A stretch of 64,000 nt of DNA from Desulfatibacillum aliphaticivorans DSM 15576 (GTDB lineage: Bacteria > Desulfobacterota > Desulfobacteria > Desulfobacterales > Desulfatibacillaceae): contig NZ_AUCT01000017.1 of NCBI RefSeq assembly GCF_000429905.1, positions 111,814 to 175,813 on the forward strand. Reading direction: 5' to 3'. Below, piece by piece: positions 18,090 through 26,646 of this stretch (positions are counted from its first letter, which is position 1; the number at the start of each line of letters is the position of its first letter). The translations under genes and the position numbers were made by a program. The notes under the pieces were generated by a model. That model saw only the letters and a list, made by a program, of their open reading frames with translations, had not been told where the DNA came from and searched no databases.

Positions 18090-18956
18090 TTATTCTGCAT
18101 CTTTTGCAGCCAATACCATGGCATACACTTTTTTTTTCTCAATTCCAAATTGTTTCGCTAGTTTCGCCGAAAGTTTAGAGGCTGAAAGCTCGCCCTTGGC
18201 GACTTCCGCTTTAATTACGTTTTCCAAGGAGCCAAAGTCCGGAGTTTGGTCTTCAGACCCGCCCACGATCAACGTGCACTCGCCTTTAACTCCTTCTCGG
18301 GAGTTCAATTCCTTTGCTATCTCGGAAAGGGCGCCGCGCAAAAATTCTTCGTGGATTTTAGTGATTTCCCTGGCGAGAACCGCCTTCCTGTCCCCCAAAA
18401 CCTCCGTCATTCCCTCTATGACTTTCAAAACCCTCTTGGGAGACTCATAAAAAATCAGAGTGGCCTGGACGTCTTTAACGCTTTCCAGCGCTTCCCTTAG
18501 CTTCCCCTTCTTTTTGGGCAAAAATCCGCAGAACATAAACCGGTCCGTAGGCAGGCCGGCCCCGCATAAACCGGCGATGGCCGCGCAGGCTCCGGGAATG
18601 GGAACCGCCTCCAGGCCTTGTTCCACCGCCATGGATACCAACCGGAATCCCGGGTCGGAAACCAGCGGGGCGCCGCCGTCCGAGACCAAAGCCACATTTT
18701 GACCCTGCTGCATTTGGTCAATCAAGCCTTTGGCGGCCTCCTGCTCGTTGTGCTCGTGGCAGGCGACCAGTTTTTTTTTGATATTGTAATGGTTCAGCAG
18801 CTTGAGCGTTTGGCGCGTATCCTCCGCAGCAATAATGTCCACTTCCCCAAGGGTTCTGATGGCCCTGTAGGTGATATCCTCCAGGTTGCCTATAGGAGTG
18901 GACACAATATACAGCTTTCCGGAATTCAAGTCATGGGTATGCGAGTTCAAAGGCAT
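18090..18956 (-). CDS. rsmI: 16S rRNA (cytidine-1402 2'-O) methyltransferase RsmI
   Basis: 288 residues. Family blocks are KLYIVSTPIGNLEDITYRA, AAEDTRQTLKLLNHY, ALVSDGGAPLVSDPG, CGFLPKKKGKL and FYESPKRVLKVI. It methylates the ribose of C1402 in the ribosomal P site. The start overlaps the end of yraN by 26 nt, so the two are translationally linked. Confidence 0.94.
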   Translation of the reverse strand: MPLNSHTHDLNSGKLYIVSTPIGNLEDITYRAIRTLGEVDIIAAEDTRQTLKLLNHYNIKKKLVACHEHNEQEAAKGLIDQMQQGQNVALVSDGGAPLVSDPGFRLVSMAVEQGLEAVPIPGACAAIAGLCGAGLPTDRFMFCGFLPKKKGKLREALESVKDVQATLIFYESPKRVLKVIEGMTEVLGDRKAVLAREITKIHEEFLRGALSEIAKELNSREGVKGECTLIVGGSEDQTPDFGSLENVIKAEVAKGELSASKLSAKLAKQFGIEKKKVYAMVLAAKDAE

Positions 18957-19302
18957 TTTGAATTATCTCTATTTTGGGATCTTCTCCGTCAGATAAAATT
19001 GACACCACATCAAACCGAGCCGGTTGGTCAAGTTTTCGATTTTTTTTCAAATACTCCAGGGCGACCATGGAAATTTTGCGCTGCTTTTTGGGCGTGACGG
19101 CGCTTTTGGGATGGCCGAAAGCTGTGCTGGTCCGGGTTTTGACCTCCACAAAAGCCAATACCTTTTTGTGCCTGGCAATGATGTCGATTTCGCCTAAGGC
19201 GCAACGGTAATTGGTTTCCAGAATTTTGTAGCCTTGCTTTTTCAGGAATCGGGCCGCCAGTTCTTCCCCCCGGCTGCCGCGGGCTTTATGGTCGGACTTC
19301 AT
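18931..19302 (-). CDS. yraN: YraN/UPF0102 endonuclease-like protein
   Basis: 123 residues. The restriction-endonuclease-like core is visible: GEELAARFLKKQGYKILETN, then GEIDIIARHKKVLAFVEVKT with the E-x-D and E-V-K active-site pattern. Cellular role poorly known. Its ATG overlaps the rnhB stop by 4 nt. The rnhB-yraN-rsmI order is common in bacteria. Confidence 0.92.
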   Translation of the reverse strand: MKSDHKARGSRGEELAARFLKKQGYKILETNYRCALGEIDIIARHKKVLAFVEVKTRTSTAFGHPKSAVTPKKQRKISMVALEYLKKNRKLDQPARFDVVSILSDGEDPKIEIIQNAFELAYP

Positions 19303-19916
19303 GAGGCTTCCAAAGGCGAATCGCCCACGCCTCGAAAGGAAAATCGGTGGATGGAGCAGGGGCCGTTAAGGGAGATTGCCTCTCGATGCGCCTTGGTGCC
19401 GTAGCCCTTATGCTTGGCAAAGCCGAAAGCAGGAAACTCCTGGTCATAGCGTTCCATGAGTCTGTCCCGCGTAACTTTAGCGACAATAGATGCCGCGGCA
19501 ATGGAAATAGAAAGGGAATCCCCATGTTTTATAGGGGTTTGCGGCAAAAAACTCTTGATGCTGAAAGGCCCGTCAATGAGCAGATAGTCCGGCGCGGGCT
19601 CCAGATTTTCCACGCTGACCAGCATGCTGAGCAGAGAGGCCTGGAGAATATTAATCCGGTCTATCTCAACCGGATCGATGATGCCAATTCCTATGCCGAT
19701 GGCCTGTTCATAAATGCTTTCGAACAAGGCGTCGCGCTTTTTGGGAGTCAGTTTTTTGGAGTCGTCCACCCCGGGTAGGTCGGCGTTGCCCGGCAACACC
19801 ACTGCGGCGGAAACCACCGGGCCGGCCAAAGGCCCACGTCCGGCTTCGTCCACTCCGGCAATGCGAGTGTAGCCTTTCTTGTGAGCCTCGTTTTCAAAAG
19901 ACCAAGGGTCTTTCAT
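19299..19916 (-). CDS. rnhB: Ribonuclease HII
   Basis: 205 residues from the ATG at 19916 (MKDPWSFENEAHKKGYTRIA). It removes ribonucleotides from DNA. The catalytic block GVDEAGRGPLAGPV holds the first acidic residues, with others in DDSKKLTPKKR, LLIDGPF and SIAAASIVAKVTRDRLM. A longer frame to 19973 adds 19 residues of doubtful value; neither start has a strong ribosome site. Confidence 0.92.
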   Translation of the reverse strand: MKDPWSFENEAHKKGYTRIAGVDEAGRGPLAGPVVSAAVVLPGNADLPGVDDSKKLTPKKRDALFESIYEQAIGIGIGIIDPVEIDRINILQASLLSMLVSVENLEPAPDYLLIDGPFSIKSFLPQTPIKHGDSLSISIAAASIVAKVTRDRLMERYDQEFPAFGFAKHKGYGTKAHREAISLNGPCSIHRFSFRGVGDSPLEAS

Positions 19917-20056
19917 GGCGTCCCGATCCAGGAGATTAAAAGTAGCTAACCAAAAAAACGCCCGATGGGGCATGCCTGCGCGCGATTTCTCCCAAACAAA
20001 GACTCGCCCGGGCCGGCGGCGGAATTCCAGCCGGCCCTTCGGCGACCTGCATAAAA

Positions 20057-20401
20057 CTAGAAGCGCTTTTCTTTGATTCTGGCAGCTTTGCCGCGAAGTT
20101 TGCGCAGGTAGTACAGCTTGGCCCTGCGGACCTTGCCGCGGCTGACCACTTCAATGTGGTCGATGCTGGGAGAATGGGCATGGAAAACCCTTTCTACGCC
20201 CACGCCGTAAGACACTTTGCGCACGGTGAAGGTGGCGTTGGTGGTGCCGCTTTTCTTGGCGATGACCACGCCTTTGAACGCCTGGAGGCGCTCTTTGGTG
20301 CCTTCGATGATTCTAACGTGCACGTTGACAGTGTCGCCCGCCTCAAATTGGGGCAGGTCGTAACGCATTTGCTCTTGTTCGATCTGTTTGATTACATCCA
20401 T
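20057..20401 (-). CDS. rplS: 50S ribosomal protein L19
   Basis: 114 residues, the standard length. Conserved parts: FEAGDTVNVHVRIIEGTKER, FKGVVIAKKSG, TVRKVSYGVGVERVF and RRAKLYYLRKLRGKAARIKE. It sits at the 30S-50S interface. The 80 nt upstream include an imperfect hairpin around CCTCAGGGTTTTGGCCCGAGG that may be a leader structure; evidence for regulation is thin. Confidence 0.96.
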   Translation of the reverse strand: MDVIKQIEQEQMRYDLPQFEAGDTVNVHVRIIEGTKERLQAFKGVVIAKKSGTTNATFTVRKVSYGVGVERVFHAHSPSIDHIEVVSRGKVRRAKLYYLRKLRGKAARIKEKRF

Positions 20402-20481
20402 TGGTTGTCGTGCTCCTGATAGCCGTATAATATCCTCAGGGTTTTGGCCCGAGGTAAAGGGTTATCACTCTGGTTTAGGGC

Positions 20482-21021
20482 TTATCGGCCCAATAGTCTG
20501 TCCAATATGATGGAAGCGGCCGATCTCACGGATAAGTGATTATAGTCCGTGGGGCCTACAATGGGATCCAGGACGATATCCGCCGCTTCTATAAACTCTT
20601 TTGTCATGCCCCAAGCGGTTCCGAAAACCAGAATAAAGGGCTTGCCCAACTCCATCCGGCTGCGAAAATCCGCATAACCCATGCTCCGGGCTTGAGGTCT
20701 GGCGTCTGTTACCACGATTTCAGGCCTTTCGCCAGTCTCTTGTTCAATCTCCCGGGCCGCATCCTCCAGCGAGTCCGCAATGCGGATCAGCGATAGAGCC
20801 TGCTGGCGTTTGGGGTTGTACTCGCTGCCGGCCCCGGTCACCCAGTGCCCAATTATTTTTTGGGCGAGGGATTTTTGGTCTTCCAGGGGCGTTACCACAT
20901 AAAAACGGCTCACTCCAAAAGTTCTGGAGGCCCTGGCTATGTCGTGCAGGTCCAGGTTGGTCACCGCTGAGTGGATAACCTGCCCGTTTTTATCGGTTAC
21001 GGGATAATGCATCAGGGCCAT
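20482..21021 (-). CDS. SPOUT-type RNA methyltransferase (Methyltrn_RNA_4, TM1570-like)
   Basis: 179 residues from the ATG at 21021 (MALMHYPVTDKNGQVIHSAV), with AGGG 5 nt upstream. A TTG at 21051 would add ten residues including a possible first strand residue (RVY) and cannot be ruled out. Conserved segments: AVTNLDLHDIARASRTFGV, GSEYNPKRQQAL, ILVFGTAWGMTKEFIE and NHLSVRSAASIILDRL, the last forming the trefoil-knot SAM site. This family accompanies trmD in Thermotoga and Desulfobacterota. The target nucleotide is unknown to me. Its 5' end overlaps the end of trmD by 32 nt. Confidence 0.85.
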   Translation of the reverse strand: MALMHYPVTDKNGQVIHSAVTNLDLHDIARASRTFGVSRFYVVTPLEDQKSLAQKIIGHWVTGAGSEYNPKRQQALSLIRIADSLEDAAREIEQETGERPEIVVTDARPQARSMGYADFRSRMELGKPFILVFGTAWGMTKEFIEAADIVLDPIVGPTDYNHLSVRSAASIILDRLLGR

Positions 21022-21778
21022 GTAAACCCTGGGTCCTGATGATGTCGGCAATTTGCCTGCCCCAATTCTCCAAAATGGTTATTTCTTCCTTGGAGAACTC
21101 CCGGCCTTCCAGCAGGTCGGGCCGATTGGCCAGGGTGTACAACAAGCTGGCCCTGGTTCTCCATTGGTCTATCTTGCCATGGTCTCCGGAAAGGAGAATT
21201 TCCGGCGTTTCCATGCCTTCGAACACCGGAGGCCGCGTAAAATGCGAATGCTCCAAAAGCTGATTGGAAAAAGACTCCTGCTCCGCAGAACTTTCGTTTC
21301 CCAAGGCTCCTGGAATCAGCCTTATTATCGCGTCCATGACCACCATGGCTGCGGTTTCCCCGCCTGACAGGATATAATCCCCTATGGAGATCTCCTCGTC
21401 TATCAGGGTGGCTGCTATGCGTTCGTCAATGCCTTCATAGCGCCCGCAAACCATAATTATGTCTTTTCCCCCGGCCAGCCTGGCCGCCGTTTCCTGATCA
21501 AACAGCCTGCCCCGCGGTCCGAGGAAAACCACCCTGGCGTCCGTATGGACTTCCTTGGCGGCCCTTATGGCTTTGGCGAGAGGTTCGGGCTTAAGCACCA
21601 TGCCGTTGCCCCCGCCGTAAGGCCTGTCGTCCGTCGTGGAATGCCGGCCTTCGGCAAAGTCCCTGATGTTAAGGGCCTCTATATCCACAAGACCCTGCTC
21701 CACCGCTCGTCGAACGATGCCATGCCCGGCGAAAGCCGGAAACATGAGGGGAAACAGGGTGAGTACAACAAAATTCAC
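20990..21778 (-). CDS. trmD: tRNA (guanine-N1)-methyltransferase TrmD
   Basis: 262 residues from a GTG at 21778, 2 nt after the rimM stop, with GAAGGG 8 nt upstream inside rimM. The longer frame to 21847 lies within rimM and is not used. Conserved: FVVLTLFPLMF, RPYGGGNGMVLKPEPL, VCGRYEGIDER and the knot segment EISIGDYILSGGE. It makes m1G37 in tRNA, which prevents frameshifting. The C-terminus runs into the next methyltransferase gene. Confidence 0.95.
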   Translation of the reverse strand: MNFVVLTLFPLMFPAFAGHGIVRRAVEQGLVDIEALNIRDFAEGRHSTTDDRPYGGGNGMVLKPEPLAKAIRAAKEVHTDARVVFLGPRGRLFDQETAARLAGGKDIIMVCGRYEGIDERIAATLIDEEISIGDYILSGGETAAMVVMDAIIRLIPGALGNESSAEQESFSNQLLEHSHFTRPPVFEGMETPEILLSGDHGKIDQWRTRASLLYTLANRPDLLEGREFSKEEITILENWGRQIADIIRTQGLHGPDALSRNR

Positions 21779-21780
21779 AA

Positions 21781-22290
21781 TTACAACCCTTCGGGCAGGT
21801 CCACGGTCATGACGCCCGCCTCCAGGTCTATGGACAAAATCACCCACGGAAGCGCCGGCGCCAGGATTTCCTTTTCGCCGTCCTTGATCACATAGACGTC
21901 ATTGGCGCCCGTTTCAATGATGGCGTCCAGAACGCCAAGCCTGGAGCCGTCCGGGGCCGCCACTTCCATGCCGATCAGGTCGAACCAGTAATACTCGTCC
22001 GGTTCCAGTTCCGGCAGGGCGTCCCTGTGCACCAGGATCATTCTGCCCTTTAAGGCCTCAGCGCCGCTTCGGTCCGATACTCCCTGGAGTTCGGCCAGCA
22101 GCTTCCCCTTATGGGGGCGGGAGGATTCCAGAATAAATTCCTGAAGGTTCTCTCCCGGGCCTTTTAGAAGTATTTTTCCGCCTTTGGCGAAGATGTCCGG
22201 GTTCTCGGCGAATGAGCGCAATAATACTGCGCCTCGGATGCCATGCACTCCGGCCACTTGTCCTACTTCAACGAAATCCTTGGAAGTCAT
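21781..22290 (-). CDS. rimM: 16S rRNA processing protein RimM
   Basis: 169 residues: an N-terminal RimM barrel (VEVGQVAGVHGIRGAVLLRS) and a C-terminal PRC barrel (YYWFDLIGMEVAAPDGSRLG, then LPWVILSIDLEAGVMTVDLP). Assists maturation of the 30S head with S19. Starts 5 nt after the khpA stop. Confidence 0.94.
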   Translation of the reverse strand: MTSKDFVEVGQVAGVHGIRGAVLLRSFAENPDIFAKGGKILLKGPGENLQEFILESSRPHKGKLLAELQGVSDRSGAEALKGRMILVHRDALPELEPDEYYWFDLIGMEVAAPDGSRLGVLDAIIETGANDVYVIKDGEKEILAPALPWVILSIDLEAGVMTVDLPEGL

Positions 22291-22295
22291 CGGCC

Positions 22296-22526
22296 CTATT
22301 CAATAATTTCCAGCACGGAGCGTTTTTTGACCTTGGCGGACGCTGCGCTTAAAATCGTGCGCATTGCCCGGGCCGTTCGTCCCTGCTTTCCAATGACTTT
22401 CCCAAGGTCCTCTTTGGCCACCTTGAGCTCAATTACAGATGTCTGTTCCCCCTCCACCTCCGAAACTTCTACCTTCTCAGGATAGTCAACGAGAGCTTCA
22501 GCTACGTACTTGATCAGTTCTTTCAT
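22296..22526 (-). CDS. khpA: KH-domain RNA-binding protein KhpA
   Basis: 76 residues: a single KH domain with the GKQG loop in DLGKVIGKQGRTARAMRTIL. Small RNA-binding protein found between rpsP and rimM in many bacteria; the partner KhpB is not in this window. Confidence 0.93.
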   Translation of the reverse strand: MKELIKYVAEALVDYPEKVEVSEVEGEQTSVIELKVAKEDLGKVIGKQGRTARAMRTILSAASAKVKKRSVLEIIE

Positions 22527-22642
22527 CGCTCAATCTCCTTATGGGGCCCATGGCCGCGGAGACCAACCCATTTTCCGCGGAAGAATCAGAGTCAGATACA
22601 AGTGCGAACATTAGACATCGTGCTGCAAAACCCGGAGCTTAA

Positions 22643-22906
22643 TTAAGCTTCCTGGGGGGCTTCGGAAAAAAAACCCTGGTTCTTCAAGATGTTGCGCACC
22701 GTATGGGTGGGCAGGGCGCCGCTTTCCATCCAATGCTTAATGCGTTCGTCCTTCAGGTCGATTTGTGCGGGCTCCGCCACGGGATTGTAAGTTCCCACGA
22801 TTTCGATGAACCTGCCGTCGCGGGGGCTTTCGCTGTCCGTCACAACGATGCGGTAAAAAGGACGTTTTTTGGCGCCGTGCCTTGCCAAACGAATTTTAAC
22901 TGCCAT
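22643..22906 (-). CDS. rpsP: 30S ribosomal protein S16
   Basis: 87 residues, normal length: VKIRLARHGAKKRPFYRIVV, SPRDGRFIEIVGTYNP, and ALPTHTVRNILKNQG. Lies 20 nt after ffh. The 116 nt to khpA hold no other gene. Confidence 0.96.
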   Translation of the reverse strand: MAVKIRLARHGAKKRPFYRIVVTDSESPRDGRFIEIVGTYNPVAEPAQIDLKDERIKHWMESGALPTHTVRNILKNQGFFSEAPQEA

Positions 22907-22926
22907 TTCTGTTATCTCTCCTTAAG

Positions 22927-24255
22927 TTATAAGCCGAGCATGCGGCCCATTTTTTTCATGCCGCCTTTGTTTATTTTTTTCATCATCTTCATGACCTGAG
23001 TGTAGTTTTTCAATAGCTGGTTGACATCGGTCACCGTGGCGCCGCTGCCTTTGGCTATACGCTTTCTCCGGCTGCCGTTGATGATGGTGTGGTTTCTTCT
23101 TTCTTCAAGGGTCATGGAGTTGATGATAGCCTCTATCTTGATCATCTCCTTATCGCTGCCCTTGAGCTGCTTCAAATGCTTGCTTTTGCCCATCCCGGGA
23201 ATCATGGACATAATGTCTTCCAAGGATCCCATTTTACGGACCTGAACCATCTGGTCCTTGAAATCCTCCAGGGTGAACTGGCTTTTCCGGAGCTTTTTCT
23301 CCAGTTCGGCCGCTTTTTTCACGTCCACGGCGTCCTGGGCTTTTTCGATGAGGGTCATAACGTCCCCCATGCCCAGGATGCGGCTGGCCATCCTGTTGGG
23401 ATGGAAAGCCTCAAAGGCGTTGGACTTTTCTCCGGTCCCTATGAACTTAATAGGCTTGCCCGTAATGGACCGGATGGACAATGCCGCGCCGCCCCTGGCG
23501 TCGCCGTCCATTTTGGTCAGGATTACGCCGCCCACGTCCATGGCGTCGTTAAACGCCTTGGCCATGTTCACCGCGTCCTGCCCGGTCATGGCGTCCGCCA
23601 CCAGCAGGATGTCCGAAGGGGGCGTTGTTGCCTTGATGCGCCCAAGCTCCGCCATCAACTCATCGTCTATATGCAGGCGGCCAGCGGTATCCAGAATCAT
23701 GGTGTCGCAGCCTTCCTGCGCGCACTTGATCCTGGCGAGTTCCGCAATTTTTTCCGGCTTGGAGTCCGTGTCCGAAGGATAAACCGGAATGGACAACTCT
23801 TTGCCGATTTTCGTCAACTGCTCAATGGCGGCCGGGCGATAAACGTCCGCCGGGACCAAATAGGGCTTACGCCCCTGTCCCCTGAGATACACGGCCAGCT
23901 TGCCGGCTGTGGTGGTCTTACCCGAACCCTGCAAGCCCACAAGCATGATGCTTGCCGGATGCCCGCCGCCCAGGTTGATCTCCTCGTTGGCGCCGCCCAT
24001 GAGGTTCGTCAATTCTTCGTTGACGATCTTCACCACCTGCTGGCCTGGCGTGAGGCTTTCCAACACCTCCTGACCCACGGCCCGTTCTTTGATGGCGGCG
24101 ATAAGGGTTTTAACGACCTTATAATGAACGTCCGCCTCCAGGAGGGCCAGTCTCACTTCCTTCAGGCCGTCCTGGATATTTTTTTCGCTCAGTTTTCCTT
24201 GGCCTTTCAGCTTTTTGAATACTGAGCCTAATCTATCGCTTAGACTTTCAAACAT
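22927..24255 (-). CDS. ffh: Signal recognition particle protein Ffh
   Basis: 442 residues from the ATG at 24255 (MFESLSDRLGSVFKKLKGQG), with GAAGGA 8 nt upstream. The first gene of the translation operon. NG domain: GLQGSGKTTTAGKLA, DTAGRLHIDDELM, TKMDGDARGGAAL. The Met-rich M domain is C-terminal (MGSLEDIMSMIPGMGK and the closing QVMKMMKKINKGGMKKMGRM). It binds signal peptides and 4.5S RNA and targets ribosomes to the membrane. Confidence 0.96.
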   Translation of the reverse strand: MFESLSDRLGSVFKKLKGQGKLSEKNIQDGLKEVRLALLEADVHYKVVKTLIAAIKERAVGQEVLESLTPGQQVVKIVNEELTNLMGGANEEINLGGGHPASIMLVGLQGSGKTTTAGKLAVYLRGQGRKPYLVPADVYRPAAIEQLTKIGKELSIPVYPSDTDSKPEKIAELARIKCAQEGCDTMILDTAGRLHIDDELMAELGRIKATTPPSDILLVADAMTGQDAVNMAKAFNDAMDVGGVILTKMDGDARGGAALSIRSITGKPIKFIGTGEKSNAFEAFHPNRMASRILGMGDVMTLIEKAQDAVDVKKAAELEKKLRKSQFTLEDFKDQMVQVRKMGSLEDIMSMIPGMGKSKHLKQLKGSDKEMIKIEAIINSMTLEERRNHTIINGSRRKRIAKGSGATVTDVNQLLKNYTQVMKMMKKINKGGMKKMGRMLGL

Positions 24256-24447
24256 CCCTTTTTCCTTCTCCCAAAACAAGGAGTGGGCGCTCCTATCCGG
24301 AGGTCACCCAAAGAAAACGTTGAAAATAATCTCATAAAGGTGATATGTCAAGCCAAAACAACGATTTGGGAAAAAGGATGTCTTTTCCTCCTAACCAGTC
24401 GTTTTTATATTAAAACCTTTATCTGCAGCGGGTCACGCCGCCTCCAA

Positions 24448-24456
24448 GGGGGGGGG
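24448..24456 (+). repeat. G9 homopolymer in the rlmN leader
   Basis: Nine consecutive G residues, 40 nt upstream of the rlmN start, flanked by CTGCAG on both sides (24423 and 24470 regions). Homopolymers of this length can slip during replication. Confidence 0.6.
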
Positions 24457-24495
24457 CGAAACTCCCAACCTGCAGAGTTAGAAGAAAACTATAAC

Positions 24496-25575
24496 ATGGA
24501 AAATTCTTCAGATCAAACTGATATTATATCCTGCACCCATGAAGAGCTGGTCCGGTGGCTGGCCGATCATAAGCTCAAGCCGTACCGGGCCTTCCAGATT
24601 CTTCAATGGGTTTATCAACGGCAGGCCGATTCCTTTGACGTCATGACCAATCTGGCCAAAAGGCATCGCCAGCTCCTGTCCGACCATTTTACCATCGGGC
24701 GTTTGAAAATCCTGCAGACCCAGGATTCCTCCGACGGATCGCGCAAGTTTCTTTTCCAGTGCGCGGACGGGGCCAGCATCGAAACCGTGCTTATCCCGGA
24801 AAAGGGGCATCACACCCTGTGCGTGTCCACTCAGGTGGGGTGCGCCATGGGCTGCAAGTTCTGCTGCACGGCGTCCATGGGCCTGACCCGCAGCCTGCAG
24901 GCCAACGAAATCATTTCCCAGATTCGGGACGTGCAGGCGACCATGGAGGACCCGGAGCATTTGCGCAACCTGGTCTTCATGGGCATGGGCGAACCCCTGG
25001 CCAATTGGGATAACGTCAAACAGGCCATGGATATCATCACGGATAATGACTGGGGCCTGCGCTTCTCCGGCAGGAGGGTGACCATTTCCACCGTGGGCCT
25101 GGTCCCCAAAATGGCCGCCGTGGGCAAGGACACCCGGGTGAAGCTGGCGGTGTCTTTGAACGCGCCGGACAACGAAATCCGGGACCAAATTATGCCCGTG
25201 AACAAGAAATACCCCATCGAGGAGCTGCTTCAGGCCTGCAAGGATTTTCCCCTGCGGCCGGGCAGGCGGGTGACTTTCGAGTACGTGCTGCTAAAAGGCG
25301 TCAACGACTCTCCGGCGCACGCCAGAAAGCTGGGCAAGCTCCTGGCGCACCAGCCCTGCAAGATCAACCTGATTCCGTACAATCCCCACGAAAACAGCCC
25401 TTTTGAAAGGCCGGACCCCGAAGCGGTGGACGCCTTTTATAAGGTGCTTATGGACAAGAATTACACCGTGATTGTGCGGCACAGCAAAGGCCTGGACATC
25501 AAGGCCGCCTGCGGACAATTGAAGGCGGCCAACCAGGCCAAAAAAGACGCATGCGCGCCGAAAACTACAGAATAG
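24496..25575 (+). CDS. rlmN: 23S rRNA A2503 / tRNA A37 C2-methyltransferase RlmN
   Basis: 359 residues from the ATG at 24496 (MENSSDQTDIISCTHEELVR). The frame is open to 24283, but the extra 71 residues have no family likeness and include the G9 tract. Radical-SAM cluster: CAMGCKFC in QVGCAMGCKFCCTASMG. SAM-binding blocks FMGMGEPLANWDNV and RRVTISTVGLVP. The methylation Cys lies in LDIKAACGQLKAAN. Its 3' end overlaps the convergent PP-loop gene by 11 bp. Confidence 0.95.
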   Translation: MENSSDQTDIISCTHEELVRWLADHKLKPYRAFQILQWVYQRQADSFDVMTNLAKRHRQLLSDHFTIGRLKILQTQDSSDGSRKFLFQCADGASIETVLIPEKGHHTLCVSTQVGCAMGCKFCCTASMGLTRSLQANEIISQIRDVQATMEDPEHLRNLVFMGMGEPLANWDNVKQAMDIITDNDWGLRFSGRRVTISTVGLVPKMAAVGKDTRVKLAVSLNAPDNEIRDQIMPVNKKYPIEELLQACKDFPLRPGRRVTFEYVLLKGVNDSPAHARKLGKLLAHQPCKINLIPYNPHENSPFERPDPEAVDAFYKVLMDKNYTVIVRHSKGLDIKAACGQLKAANQAKKDACAPKTTE

Positions 25576-26560
25576 AGTTGTAGAAGATCTCCTTTTCCGG
25601 AACCTCCACCTGGATAACCTGTTTGGAGCCCCCGGCCAGGATGGATACCCCGGCAGTCTCACCCTCTTTGGCCTTGCTGTACGCCCCGCAAAGCTGGGCG
25701 GCGAGACGCACGGCCTGCTCGTCGGCGCCGTGGGGAAGGATTACGCTGGGGCCGGGAATGCCCGCCATCTTGATGATGATGTCCTCATCCTCCTTGATAT
25801 GGGCGTTTATCTGCTCGTTGTCCGAACGGTTTCTGCCCACAATCGCCTTTACGGTCTCGGAAAGGCGAAAATGCCTTCCGTACTTCAAAAACTCAAAATC
25901 CCTTGCAGCGTAGGATTTCTGATAGGCGAACAAATCCCGCAGCCGGTCCGAAAAACCCTTGTCCGTGAGCAGACAGCCTCCGGCCGGAGCGGGATACTCT
26001 TTGATCCCGTATTTCTCCGCCAGGGCCATCTGAGGCTTGCGGCTTCTGCCGTTTAAGTCCAGAAGCTGCTCCCTGTCTATCAGCCCCTGGTTCTCCAGGA
26101 TGGTGGGAGTCAGTTTTTTTGCGGACAAAGGCCTGAGGATGTATCCGGGCGCGCCGGAGTGCTTGTTTACATAGTTGAGCGCGTTTTGCGTCTGGCTTTT
26201 GGGCCGCTGCCCCAGCACTTCGCCCGAAAACAAGAAGTCGGCGCCAATTTCCTGCATTACCTGATGGGCCAGGCGGAACATGAGTGCATGGCAGTCCATG
26301 CAGGGGTTCATGTTTTTTCCGTAGCCTGCAGGAGGATTCAGCAGCATTTCCAGGTAATCGTCAAGAATGTATCTGGTTATCAGGGGGATGCCCGTATCCG
26401 CGGACGCCTTCCGGGCGTTGTCCGCTGAAAAGAAAGGGGTTTCAAAGCTGATCCAAGACACCTCAATCCCCTGTTCCTTAAGAACAAGGGCGGAAAGAAT
26501 GCTGTCCAGGCCTCCGGAACTGAGGCCCAGGGCTGAAAGTTTTTTTGCGGGTTCTCCCAT
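25565..26560 (-). CDS. PP-loop ATPase with C-terminal DUF814/NFACT-R-like domain (tRNA thiolation type)
   Basis: 331 residues. The PP-loop SSGGLDS is at ~14-20. A CxxC follows in MNPCMDCHALMFRLA, then FSGEVLGQRPKSQ, and another Cys in APAGGCLLTD, an arrangement shared with ThiI/MnmA-like sulfurtransferases. The C-terminal ~100 residues (KYGRHFRLSETVKAIVGRN, then MAGIPGPSVILP) resemble the NFACT-R/DUF814 domain. Likely uses ATP to adenylate a tRNA uridine for thiolation; the exact position is not known. Divergent from nth. Confidence 0.8.
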   Translation of the reverse strand: MGEPAKKLSALGLSSGGLDSILSALVLKEQGIEVSWISFETPFFSADNARKASADTGIPLITRYILDDYLEMLLNPPAGYGKNMNPCMDCHALMFRLAHQVMQEIGADFLFSGEVLGQRPKSQTQNALNYVNKHSGAPGYILRPLSAKKLTPTILENQGLIDREQLLDLNGRSRKPQMALAEKYGIKEYPAPAGGCLLTDKGFSDRLRDLFAYQKSYAARDFEFLKYGRHFRLSETVKAIVGRNRSDNEQINAHIKEDEDIIIKMAGIPGPSVILPHGADEQAVRLAAQLCGAYSKAKEGETAGVSILAGGSKQVIQVEVPEKEIFYNSIL

Positions 26561-26646
26561 TCACATCTCCGGTTGCGCATGCAAGGCTTGACCCCTGCTG
26601 AAAAAATGATAAAAAGTATTAAAACTAAAAACACAAAGGACATTCC

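Noticed and set aside
24283..24495. 71-residue N-terminal extension of RlmN
   Set aside because: Not found in the RlmN family; includes the G9 tract. The ATG at 24496 gives the usual length.
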